From Actinacidiphila sp. DG2A-62 (GTDB taxonomy: Bacteria; Actinomycetota; Actinomycetes; Streptomycetales; Streptomycetaceae), in assembly GCF_035825295.1 (NCBI RefSeq), contig NZ_JAYMGI010000002.1, positions 5,137,501 to 5,201,500 of the forward strand: 64,000 nt of DNA, in the 5' to 3' direction. Shown piece after piece: positions 1 to 9,360 of this stretch. Position numbers and translations under genes: made by a program. Each line of letters begins with the position of its first letter. Within the stretch, counting starts at the first letter, position 1. Under the pieces are notes generated by a model. It worked only from the letters and a program-made list of their open reading frames with translations, did not search any database and was not told the DNA's origin.

Positions 1-2080
<2,080 letters not shown>

Positions 2081-2114
2081 CAAGACTGTGTGTTCGCGTC
2101 CACTGTGCGGTTCT

Positions 2115-2155
2115 GAAACAACCAGCCCCACCCGTTGGCGGGGTGGGTGTGTTTC
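2115..2155 (+). other. Imperfect hairpin in the 23S-5S spacer (probable rRNA processing stem)
   Basis: The spacer 2081-2160 contains gaaaca (2115-2120) and cccaccc (2127-2133) on the left, matched by gggtggg (2141-2147) and tgtttc (2150-2155) on the right. The nested arms make a long imperfect stem just before the 5S gene. Such stems are typical RNase processing sites in rRNA precursors. That role is inferred from position; no tRNA lies in the spacer. Confidence 0.6.
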
Positions 2156-2160
2156 ATGGT

Positions 2161-2279
2161 GTTTCGGTGGTCATAGCGTGAGGGAAACGCCCGGTTACAT
2201 TCCGAACCCGGAAGCTAAGCCTTTCAGCGCCGATGGTACTGCAGGGGGGACCCTGTGGGAGAGTAGGACACCGCCGAAC
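2161..2279 (+). rRNA. 5S ribosomal RNA
   Basis: About 119 nt. The terminal helix forms between gtttcggtgg at the 5' end and ccgccgaac at the 3' end. The internal segment gttacattccgaacccggaagctaag is the conserved loop B/helix III part of bacterial 5S rRNA, and gtggga-gagtaggac is the expected loop E region. It follows the 23S gene by about 80 nt, as in a standard 16S-23S-5S operon. Confidence 0.97.
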
Positions 2280-2292
2280 AATTATTAGGAGA

Positions 2293-2325
2293 GCGTCGAC
2301 CCCGTGCAGGGGTCGGCGCTTTCTT
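2293..2325 (+). terminator. Intrinsic terminator of the rRNA operon
   Basis: The arms gcgtcgacccc (2293-2303) and ggggtcggcgc (2309-2319) pair over 11 positions (one T-G wobble) around a 5-nt loop, followed by tttctt. It sits 13 nt after the 5S end and before the next gene. Confidence 0.85.
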
Positions 2326-2353
2326 GCGTTTCGGGGCCGGGTAGCGTGGGATC

Positions 2354-3009
2354 GTGCGCTATGACCTGGTCATCTTCGACAACGACGGCGTCCTCGTGGA
2401 CAGCGAGGTGCTGTCCAACACCATCCTCGCCGGGTATCTGACCGAGCTGGGGCACCCCACCAGCTTCGAGGACTCGGTGCGGGACTTCATGGGCGCGGCC
2501 ATCCACCGGGTGCACGACCTCGTGCGTGAGCGCACCGGGCGGGAGCTGCCGGCCGAGTTCGACGCGACCTACTACCAGCGGGTGTTCGCCGCGTTCGAGC
2601 GGGAGCTGCGGGCCGTCGAGGGGGTCGACGAGGTCCTGGGGAAGCTCGCCGCGGACGGGGTGGCGTACTGCCTGGCCTCCTCGGGGAGCCACGAGCGGAT
2701 CCGGGTGGCGCTGCGGGCGGCCGGGCTGGCGGGGCGGTTCGGGGAGGAGCGGATCTTCTCGGCGCAGGACGTCGGGCGGGGAAGCCGGCGCCGGATCTCT
2801 TCCTGCACGCGGCCGAGACGATGGGCGTGGCGCCGGAGCGGTGCGCGGTGGTGGAGGACAGCCCGCTGGGCGTGCGGGCGGCGCGGGCGGCCGGGATGGC
2901 TGTGTTCGGGTTCACCGCGATGACGCCGCCGGAGCGGTTGGGCGAGGCCACGGCGCTGTTCGGGCGGATGGCGGACCTGCCGGCGCTGTTGCTGGACCGC
3001 CGTCAGTGA
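2354..3009 (+). pseudogene. HAD-superfamily phosphatase (beta-phosphoglucomutase-like) with a frameshift
   Basis: A hydrolase of the GmhB/YcjU-like HAD group. From the GTG start the protein opens with DNDGVLVDSE, carrying the DxDG motif (D9, D11), and has a motif II serine pair SSG near residues 109-111. After FSAQDVGRG the frame fails; the family-typical remainder (GKPAPDLFLHAAETMGV, then VVEDSPLGVRAARAAGM with the motif IV acid) continues one frame over and ends at TGA 3007-3009. Adding one G to the gggg run near 2777-2780 restores about 218 continuous residues. The reading is either a sequencing deletion or a recent inactivation; the intact flanking motifs favour error. The physiological substrate cannot be told. 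The gene stands alone after the rRNA terminator. Confidence 0.8.
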
Positions 3010-3083
3010 CGTCACTGACGTCACTGACGGCGTTGCTGGGCTGACGGCACTGACGTCGTCGTAAGGCTACTCATCCGTAGCTT
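3002..3083. promoter_or_regulatory. Palindromic repeat cluster and small hairpin upstream of the MFS gene
   Basis: GTCAGTGACGTCACTGAC at 3002-3019 is a perfect 18-bp palindrome overlapping the stop of the HAD gene. GTCACTGAC recurs directly at 3020-3028 and a related ctgacggcactgacg follows near 3041-3055. A second inverted repeat, GCTAC (3066-3070) with GTAGC (3077-3081), lies 24 nt before the permease start. The cluster could be an operator for the MFS gene or a terminator for the HAD gene; there is no U tract. Confidence 0.45.
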
Positions 3084-3104
3084 CGGCGCTTAGTCTCCTC
3101 CCTC

Positions 3105-4385
3105 ATGGAGGACGCGCTGCGGCACGGGCGGGCGGCCCTTGCGGTGAGCTTCTTCGCGCAGGGGGCGCTCTTCGCGATGCTCGTGACGCGGATCCCGGCG
3201 ATCCAGGACCGCTACGGGATCAGTGACGGGCTGCTGCCGGTGTTCCTGGCGGCGGTGCCGGTCCTGGCGGGCGTCGGGAGCGTGCTGACCGAGCAGGTGG
3301 TCCGGCGGGTGCGGCCGAGCGTGGTGCTGCGCTGGGTGCAGCCGGTGGTGGCCGTGGTGCTGGCCGCGCTGGGCGCGGGCGACCGGGTGTGGGTGGCGGC
3401 GCTGACGCTGGCGCTGTTCGGGGTGTGCGTCGGCGGCCTGGACGCGTCGATGAACATGCTCGGGGTGAGCCTGCAGCGGGCGTACGGGCGGAGCATCATG
3501 CTCGGGTTCCACGCGGCGTACAGCCTGGGCGGGATCGTCGGGGCGTGTCTGGCGTGGTCGGGCGCGCACTGGCACGTGGCGCTGTTCTCGTTGTACGGGC
3601 CGGCGGCGCTGGTGCTGGTGCCGCTGACGCTGACGGCGAGCCGGTGGTACCGGGACCAGCCGGGGACGGCGGTGGCGGACGGGCCGCAGGGCCAGGTGGT
3701 GATGCGGTGGCTGCTGCCGCTGTGCCTGGTGATGGCGTTCGCGTACATCGGGGACTCGACGGTCTCCAACTGGTCGGCGAAGTACCTCCAGGACACGCTG
3801 CACAGCTCGGACCAGCTGTCGACGGTGCCGTACGCGGTGTACATGGTGACGACGCTGATCGGCCGGTCGGTGGGGGACTTCGGGGTGCGGCGGTTCGGGG
3901 CCGCGGCGGTGGTGCGGCTGGGGACGGTCGTGGCGGTGGCCGGGTTCGCGGTGGTGGCGGTGGCGCCGGGGCCGTGGGTGGGGATGCTCGGGTTCACGCT
4001 GCTGGGGCTCGGGCTGTGCGTGATCGTGCCGCAGACGTTCGCGGCGGCCGGGCGGATGTTCCCCGGCGCGTCGGACTCGGCGATCGCGCGGCTGAACATC
4101 TTCAACTACGTGGGCTTCCTGGTGGGGTCGCCGCTGGTGGGGGCGCTGGGGGACGCGTGGTCGTACCGGGGGGCGATGCTGGTGCCGATGGTGCTGGTGG
4201 CGGCGACGCTGCTGTACGCGCGGTCTTTCGCGCCGGGCGGCGCCGGGTACGGTGTCGGCCATGAGCGGCCGCGCGCAGTTGATGTGGGACGAGCAGGTGG
4301 GGCGGTACGACTTCGGCCCCGGGCATCCGATGGACCCGGTGCGGCTGGGGCTGACCCGGAGCCTGGTGAGGGCGTTCGGTCTTGA
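3105..4385 (+). CDS. MFS transporter (FucP/YbjJ-like inner-membrane permease)
   Basis: A 12-helix major facilitator. The N-terminal half has FFAQGALFAMLVTRIPAIQ, typical of the YbjJ-like group, and a conserved GGLDASMNMLGVSLQ segment; hydrophobic segments alternate with short charged loops to about residue 378. The start ATG has no clear ribosome-binding site, so translation may be leaderless. In this frame the C-terminus runs 125 nt into acuC and reads as arginine-rich, non-hydrophobic sequence. In the next frame a TGA at 4262-4264 would give an ATGA overlap with the acuC start, so one base is probably missing in the last 100 nt or so and the true protein ends near residue 386. The substrate is unknown; YbjJ relatives are often called sugar or inner-membrane permeases. 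Confidence 0.85.
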   Translation: MEDALRHGRAALAVSFFAQGALFAMLVTRIPAIQDRYGISDGLLPVFLAAVPVLAGVGSVLTEQVVRRVRPSVVLRWVQPVVAVVLAALGAGDRVWVAALTLALFGVCVGGLDASMNMLGVSLQRAYGRSIMLGFHAAYSLGGIVGACLAWSGAHWHVALFSLYGPAALVLVPLTLTASRWYRDQPGTAVADGPQGQVVMRWLLPLCLVMAFAYIGDSTVSNWSAKYLQDTLHSSDQLSTVPYAVYMVTTLIGRSVGDFGVRRFGAAAVVRLGTVVAVAGFAVVAVAPGPWVGMLGFTLLGLGLCVIVPQTFAAAGRMFPGASDSAIARLNIFNYVGFLVGSPLVGALGDAWSYRGAMLVPMVLVAATLLYARSFAPGGAGYGVGHERPRAVDVGRAGGAVRLRPRASDGPGAAGADPEPGEGVRS

Positions 4386-5431
4386 CACGGCGCTGAGGGT
4401 GGTGGCGGCGCCGGCCGCCGGGGACTCGACGCTGGAGCTGGTGCACCGGCCGGAGTACGTGGCGGCGGTGCGGCGGGCGGGCGCGGACCCGCGGGGCGCG
4501 GCCGGCGACTTCGGGATCGGCACCGAGGACAATCCCGCGTTCGCGGGGATGCACGAGGCGTCGGCGCTGATCGCGGGGCAGTCGGTGGGGGCGGCGGAGG
4601 CGGTGTGGCGCGGTGAGGTGGCGCACGCGGTGAACTTCGCGGGCGGGCTGCACCATGCGATGGCCGCGGCGGCGTCGGGGTTCTGCGTGTACAACGACGC
4701 GGCGCTCGCGGTGGCCAGGCTGCTGGAGCTGGGTGCGGAGCGGGTGGTGTACGTGGATGTGGACGTGCACCACGGGGACGGGGTGCAGGCGGCGTTCTGG
4801 GACGATCCGCGGGTGCTGACGATTTCGCTGCACGAGCATCCGCGGACGCTGTTCCCGCAGACGGGGTGGCCGGAGGAGACCGGCGGGCCGGGGGCGGAGG
4901 GCGGCGCGGTGAACGTGGCGCTGCCGGCCGGCACGGGCGACGGCGGGTGGCTGCGGGCGTTCCACGCGGTGGTGCCGGAGCTGGTGGCGGCGTTCCGGCC
5001 GCAGGTGGTGGTGTCGCAGCACGGCGCGGACACGCACGTGGAGGACCCGCTGGCGCATCTGGCGGTGTCGCTGGACGCGCAGCGCGCGGTGGCCGAGTCG
5101 GTGCACGCGCTGGCGCACCAGCACGCGGGGGGCCGCTGGGTGGCGCTGGGCGGTGGGGGGTACGCGGTGACGGACGTGGTGCCGCGTACCTGGACGCATC
5201 TGGTGGCGATCGCGGCGGGGGCGCCGGTGGCGCCGGAGACGGCCGTGCCGGAGGAGTGGCGTGCGGAGGTGTACGCGCGGACGCGGGCGGTGGCGCCGCT
5301 GCGGATGACCGACGGCCGGCGCGGTCTGGGAGTCGTTCGAGGAGGCCGGTTACGACCCGGCGGACCGGCTGGACCAGGCGGTGATCGCGACGCGGCGGGC
5401 GGCGTTCCCGCTGCACGGGCTGCTGCCGTAG
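4261..5431 (+). pseudogene. acuC: AcuC-like histone-deacetylase-family protein with a frameshift near its end
   Basis: A class I/II-type zinc deacetylase homologue of B. subtilis AcuC, which deacetylates acetyl-CoA synthetase. Visible motifs are the HH pair in GGLHHAM (H131-H132), DVDVHHGDG (metal ligands D168 and H170), SQHGADTH and the C-terminal GGGGYAV. The frame breaks near 5310-5326. Two nucleotides restored in the cggcgcggtc tract would give WESFEEAGYDPADRLDQAV and the family ending FPLHGLLP, with TAG at 5429-5431. In the unrepaired frame translation would run through into the next gene, a false fusion. ATG 4261 is chosen because it gives the family N-terminus RAQLMWDEQVGRYDFGPGHPMDP; GTG 4252 is possible. 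Confidence 0.85.
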
Positions 5432-5550
5432 GGGGAGGCGCGGTTCGCCACCCTTCGCCACCCCCGTTGTGGGGGTGGCCCTTCACCCGGTCGGGGTGTG
5501 TTTGCGGGGTTCACGCACCGCGTCGCGCCGGTGGTGGGGACGATCGGCGC

Positions 5551-6384
5551 GTGGTGAGTGTCGGCGCGCTGCGCGCGCATCTGGTGGCGGCGGGGCTTGC
5601 GGGTCGGGTGGCGACGCCGCGGGAGAAGAGCCTGCGCAGCTACGCCCTGTTCGCGCAGCGCGACCCGCGGCTGACGCTGGGCCTTGACCCGGAGGGGCGG
5701 TGGGACGCGGCGCAGTTGCTGGATCTGATGGCCGAGCGGTGCGGGGTGTCGCCGGACCCGTCGTTGCGGACCGGGCAGGACACGATCGATCCGGACTGCA
5801 CGCTGGCGGCGTTGGATGCGTTCGCCGAGCGGTTGGAGCGGGCGGCGCACGACCGGGCGCCGGTCCTGTTCGGGACGTGTCATCCGGATCGGCTGCTGGG
5901 TTTCTACGCCTCTTTGGCCGCGGCGTTGTCGGCGGCGGGTTGTCCGGTGCTGACCCCGGCGTACGGCCGATGCGTGGACGTGCCGACGCAATTCGGCGTA
6001 CGCCGGCACACGCTGCGCTACGTCGGCGGTGTTGCGGTGGTGCGTCCTGGGGAGGGCGGGGCGGACGGATCGGGGGGCGGGGAGGGTGCGGGCGGGGCGG
6101 CGCACACCCATTCGCCGCTGCCGGTGCGGGCGGCGCTGGCGGCCGCCGCGGAGGCCGGGGGTCCGTTTCCCCGGCTGGTGGTGGGGGACCATGGATTCCT
6201 CTGCGGCGCAGGTCAGTTGGGCATCGAGGCGATCGGTCCGGGGGACAGCGACGACCCGGCGGTGTTCGTGGCGGAGGCGGAGGGGCGGGTGGCGGTGGCG
6301 GTGCCGGTGGGGGACGCCGTACGCTCCGACCAGTATCGGCCACTGACGCGTTATGTGCTGCGGAGGGCGTGGCTCGCACACTAG
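5551..6384 (+). CDS. Phosphatase-like cytoplasmic protein of a Streptomyces-conserved family
   Basis: 277 residues from GTG 5551 (GTG 5554 equally possible). The family is usually labelled phosphatase in actinobacterial genomes, but no catalytic motif is certain to me. Conserved-looking blocks are YGRxxxxPTQFGVRRHTLRYV, the acidic and histidine-containing VVGDHGFLCGAGQLGIEAIG, and DPAVFVAEAEGRVAVAVPVGD near the end. LFGTCHPDRLLGFYASLAAAL resembles an oxyanion/phosphate-binding loop followed by a helix. A glycine-rich insertion sits between VVRPGEGG and HTHSPLPVRAAL. It has no signal peptide or membrane segment. It follows acuC by about 120 nt in the same direction. Confidence 0.6.
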   Translation: MVSVGALRAHLVAAGLAGRVATPREKSLRSYALFAQRDPRLTLGLDPEGRWDAAQLLDLMAERCGVSPDPSLRTGQDTIDPDCTLAALDAFAERLERAAHDRAPVLFGTCHPDRLLGFYASLAAALSAAGCPVLTPAYGRCVDVPTQFGVRRHTLRYVGGVAVVRPGEGGADGSGGGEGAGGAAHTHSPLPVRAALAAAAEAGGPFPRLVVGDHGFLCGAGQLGIEAIGPGDSDDPAVFVAEAEGRVAVAVPVGDAVRSDQYRPLTRYVLRRAWLAH

Positions 6385-6510
6385 TCAACCGTTCGCAACT
6401 CCTCTTCCCCACTTGCATCATCCGCCCCTAATCTGTGGGGGAGCGCACATGCCTTTTTGGCTGCCGGAGGGGAAGCCGGTGCCGTCATGTGCGGAAGGTT
6501 CAGGTGTGTC

Positions 6511-6723
6511 ATGACTGTTACTGAAAGCCGTCCTCTCAACGAGGTCGTGTTCCTCACCGTCGCCGAAGTGGCGGCGGTGATGCGCGTGTCGAAGATGACC
6601 GTGTACCGGCTGGTGCACAGCGGTCACCTGCCGGCCATTCGCGTGGGTCGCTCGTTCCGGGTTCCGGAGCAGGCCGTCCACGAGTACCTGCGCGAGTCCT
6701 ACGTGGGGGTGGAATCTGCCTGA
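6511..6723 (+). CDS. bdtA: BdtA-type small helix-turn-helix DNA-binding protein (MerR/excisionase fold)
   Basis: 70 residues from ATG 6511. After a short leader (MTVTESRPLNEV) comes a compact winged helix-turn-helix: FLTVAEVAAVMRVSKMTVYRL, then the strand turn LPAIRVGRSFRVPEQAVHEYL. This is the excisionase/AlpA/BldC-like fold that reads DNA as a small dimer or oligomer. It is almost identical to the protein I recall from S. coelicolor as BdtA, a BldD target; it is not BldC itself, whose sequence differs. An upstream in-frame extension to 6457 lacks conservation features and is not used. I could not find a convincing BldD box in 6385-6510. Confidence 0.8.
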   Translation: MTVTESRPLNEVVFLTVAEVAAVMRVSKMTVYRLVHSGHLPAIRVGRSFRVPEQAVHEYLRESYVGVESA

Positions 6724-6872
6724 GACGGCCTGCGAGAAGGTCCGGTAACGGGCCGGTGACGGTCTGCGTGGGCCTCGGTTACGCGTGCCACCTCCGGGCG
6801 GGTAGGCTTGGCCGACGTAGGTCGTGTGGGCTCGGACGCCCCGCACCGAGTGAAACCGAAGCGAGGGTAGTC

Positions 6873-6971
6873 GTGGGCTCTGTCATCAAGAAGCGGCGCA
6901 AGCGTATGGCCAAGAAGAAGCACCGCAAGCTTCTGAAGCGGACGCGTGTGCAGCGTCGCAACAAGAAGTAG
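6873..6971 (+). CDS. 32-residue basic ribosomal protein bS22 (AURKAIP1/COX24 domain)
   Basis: GTG start, 32 residues: MGSVIKKRRKRMAKKKHRKL and a further RTRVQRRNKK tail. About half of the residues are Lys or Arg. This is the actinobacterial small-subunit protein bS22, homologous to the mitochondrial AURKAIP1 domain, described bound to rRNA in mycobacterial ribosomes. The spacing from bdtA is 149 nt. The longer reading from 6756 would add a non-conserved N-terminus and is rejected. Confidence 0.9.
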   Translation: MGSVIKKRRKRMAKKKHRKLLKRTRVQRRNKK

Positions 6972-7113
6972 GCGCGCCGGTCGCCGCTCGCCTCGCCCCC
7001 TTCTCCGCCGTCCGGGCGGAGGAAGGGGGCTGCGGCGTCTTCGGGGCCGGGTCCTGCGGCGCCCGGGCGCGGTGGTGGCGGTACGGTGGCAGTCCCCGGA
7101 GAAGGGCCGTTAC

Positions 7114-8136
7114 GTGGGCAAGGTGGTTCTGGTCACCGGCGTCGCGCGGCAGCTCGCCGGCGCTTTCGTGCGGCGGGTGCAGCGCGAGCCCGAGGTGGGC
7201 CGGGTGGTCGCGGTGGACGCGGTGGCGCCCGAGCACGACCTGGGGGAGGCGGAGTTCGTCCGCGCGGACATCCGGCAGCCGGTGATCGGCAAGGTGCTGG
7301 CGCAGCACGCGGTGGACACCGTGGTGCATCTGGACGTGAGCGGGACCGCGCTGGGCGCGGGCGGCCGTGCCCAGGCCAAGGAGACCAATGTCATCGGCAC
7401 GATGCAGCTGCTCGGCGCGATCCAGAAGGCGCCGCTGGTCAAGCGGCTGGTGGTGAAGTCGACGACCAGCGTGTACGGGTCGGCGCCGCGCGATCCCGCG
7501 GTGTTCACCGAGACGACGCCGGTGAAGTCGGTGCCCAGCGGGGGGTTCGCGAAGGACGCGGTGGAGGTCGAGGGCTACGTCCGGGGGTTCGCCCGGCGGC
7601 GGCCGGACGTGGCGGTGGCGGTGCTGCGGTTCGCCAACATCCTCGGGCCGCGCGGGGACACCCCGCTGGCGGAGTACTTCGGGCTGCCGGTGCTGCCGAC
7701 GGTGTTCGGCTACGACCCGCGGCTGCAGTTCGTGCATGAGGACGACGTGGAGTCGGTGCTGCTGACCGCGACGCTGGAGGCGCGGCGCGGGACGCTGAAC
7801 AGCGGCACGTTCAACATCGCGGGCGACGGGGTGCTGCTGCTGTCGCAGACGGCGCGGCGGCTGGGCAAGCCGACGGTGCCGGTGCTGCTGCCGGCGGTGA
7901 CGTGGGTGGGCCGGGTGCTGCGCACGGCGGGGGTCACGGACTTCTCCAGCGAGCAGATCCGGCTGCTGACGCACGGCAGGGTGGTGGACACCCGGCAGAT
8001 GCGTGAGACGCTCGGGTTCTCCCCGGCGTACACCACGGCCGAGGCGTTCCACGACTTCGCGCTGTCGCGGGGGCCCGGCCTGTTGCCGCCGAGGGTGCTG
8101 GCGGGCGCGGTGGACCGTGTGGCGGGGCTGCTGTGA
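7114..8136 (+). CDS. NAD-dependent epimerase/dehydratase, extended SDR family
   Basis: 340 residues. GTG 7114 is preceded by ggagaaggg (7098-7106). The N-terminus KVVLVTGVARQLAGAFVRRV is a Rossmann nucleotide-binding turn, though it lacks the usual GxxGxxG spacing, so cofactor use is uncertain. Other SDR features are the VDAVAP strand 2 acid, VHLDVSG, a TTSVYG segment in the catalytic Ser/Tyr area, and LRFANILGP. Hydrophobic residues near VLLPAVTWVGRVL may touch the membrane. The stop overlaps the upstream in-frame GTG of the acyltransferase gene, so the two are probably one transcript, suggesting a lipid-linked or envelope sugar substrate. That is inference. Confidence 0.75.
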   Translation: MGKVVLVTGVARQLAGAFVRRVQREPEVGRVVAVDAVAPEHDLGEAEFVRADIRQPVIGKVLAQHAVDTVVHLDVSGTALGAGGRAQAKETNVIGTMQLLGAIQKAPLVKRLVVKSTTSVYGSAPRDPAVFTETTPVKSVPSGGFAKDAVEVEGYVRGFARRRPDVAVAVLRFANILGPRGDTPLAEYFGLPVLPTVFGYDPRLQFVHEDDVESVLLTATLEARRGTLNSGTFNIAGDGVLLLSQTARRLGKPTVPVLLPAVTWVGRVLRTAGVTDFSSEQIRLLTHGRVVDTRQMRETLGFSPAYTTAEAFHDFALSRGPGLLPPRVLAGAVDRVAGLL

Positions 8137-8189
8137 GCCGGCTGTCGGGGTCGGCGGCCGGGGAGCCCGGGCAGGAAGGAGCCGAGGCC

Positions 8190-9329
8190 GTGGGCGATGC
8201 GAAGGTCATTCCGTTCGACGAGAACTCACGGCGGCGGCGGGCTGGCGGGGGTGCGCGGCCGGAGTCGGCCGGGGCGATCCCGGCGCAGGGCGGTGCGGGC
8301 GGGACCGTGCCGCCGGAGCAGCAGGCCGGGCAGGCCCCGGGCGAGGCCCGGGGGCGGGCCCAGGAGCAGGCGGACGCGGAGGCGCGGGACGCGGGGGCGC
8401 GGGACGAGGAGGCGCACGGCGTGGGTCCGCAGGCCGCGGCGGGGTCGGTGGGGGACGCGCTGGGCGCGGTGGCCGACCGGCTGCTCGGCGGCGACTGGGA
8501 GCGCAAGGTCGCCTCGGGGCTGGCGTTCCTGCGCCGCAGGGTCACCGGCGAGTACGAGGTCGACGAGTTCGGCTACGACGCCGAGCTGACCGACCAGGTG
8601 CTGATGTCGCTGCTGCGGCCGCTGTTCGAGCGGTACTTCCGGGTCGAGGTCAGGGGCGTGGAGAACATCCCGGCCGAGGGCGGCGCGCTGGTGGTGTGCA
8701 ACCACTCCGGGACGCTGCCGATGGACGGGCTGATGGCCCAGGTCGCCGTGCACGACCACCACCCGGCCGGGCGGCACCTGCGGCTGCTCGCCGCGGACCT
8801 GGTGTTCGTCCTGCCGCTGGTCAACGAGCTGGCCAGGAAGGCCGGGCACACCCTGGCGTGCGCGGAGGACGCGCAGACGCTGCTGGAGCGCGGCGAGGTG
8901 GTCGGGGTGATGCCGGAGGGCTTCAAGGGGCTCGGCAAGCCGTTCTCCGAGCGGTACAAGCTGCAGCGGTTCGGGCGCGGCGGGTTCGTGGCGACCGCGC
9001 TGCGCACCGGGGTGCCGATCGTGCCGTGCTCGGTGGTGGGCGCGGAGGAGATCTATCCGATGATCGGCAACTCCCGCACGCTGGCGCGTGTCCTGGGCCT
9101 GCCGTACTTCCCGCTCACCCCGACGTTCCCCTGGCTGGGGCCGCTCGGCATGGTGCCGCTGCCGACCAAGTGGACGATCCAGTTCGGCGAGCCCGTCGCG
9201 ACCGACGGCTACGGCCCGGACGCCGCCGAGGACCCGATGCTGGTCTTCAACCTGACCGACCAGGTGCGCGAGACGATCCAGCACACGCTGTACGAACTGC
9301 TGGTGCAGCGGCGGTCGGTGTTCTTCTGA
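8190..9329 (+). CDS. Lysophospholipid (1-acyl-glycerol-3-phosphate type) acyltransferase
   Basis: PlsC-family enzyme that transfers acyl chains to lysophospholipid at the membrane surface. The catalytic block I is NHSGTLPMDG (HxxxxD); block III is the MPEGFKGLGKP segment (xEG), followed by GVPIVPCSVVGAEE. About 90 N-terminal residues are low-complexity and acidic/alanine-rich, then LGAVADRLLGGDWERKV starts the folded part. GTG 8190 is chosen because AAGGAG (8176-8181) precedes it by 8 nt and it gives GDAKVIPF. A GTG at 8133 would overlap the epimerase stop by 4 nt. 379 residues. Confidence 0.85.
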   Translation: MGDAKVIPFDENSRRRRAGGGARPESAGAIPAQGGAGGTVPPEQQAGQAPGEARGRAQEQADAEARDAGARDEEAHGVGPQAAAGSVGDALGAVADRLLGGDWERKVASGLAFLRRRVTGEYEVDEFGYDAELTDQVLMSLLRPLFERYFRVEVRGVENIPAEGGALVVCNHSGTLPMDGLMAQVAVHDHHPAGRHLRLLAADLVFVLPLVNELARKAGHTLACAEDAQTLLERGEVVGVMPEGFKGLGKPFSERYKLQRFGRGGFVATALRTGVPIVPCSVVGAEEIYPMIGNSRTLARVLGLPYFPLTPTFPWLGPLGMVPLPTKWTIQFGEPVATDGYGPDAAEDPMLVFNLTDQVRETIQHTLYELLVQRRSVFF

Positions 9330-9330
9330 C

Positions 9331-9344
9331 CGGCCCGCGGGCCG
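9331..9344. terminator. Short GC palindrome between convergent genes
   Basis: CGGCCCGCGGGCCG is a perfect 14-bp palindrome lying right after the acyltransferase stop and before the rsbN stop. A bidirectional terminator role is possible, but there is no U tract on either side. Confidence 0.35.
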
Positions 9345-9360
9345 ACCGCCGCCGTACCGG

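Noticed and set aside
2081..2160. A tRNA gene in the 23S-5S spacer
   Set aside because: No T-loop consensus or cloverleaf; only a processing-type hairpin is present.
4252..6384. A single 710-residue fusion of AcuC and the phosphatase-like protein
   Set aside because: The joining stretch is low-quality basic sequence created by the acuC frameshift. The real acuC ending and a separate GTG start lie in between.
6511..6723. BldC
   Set aside because: The size and fold are right, but the sequence is that of the BdtA-type protein, and BldC's PLLTPAEVATMFRVDPKTVT signature is absent.
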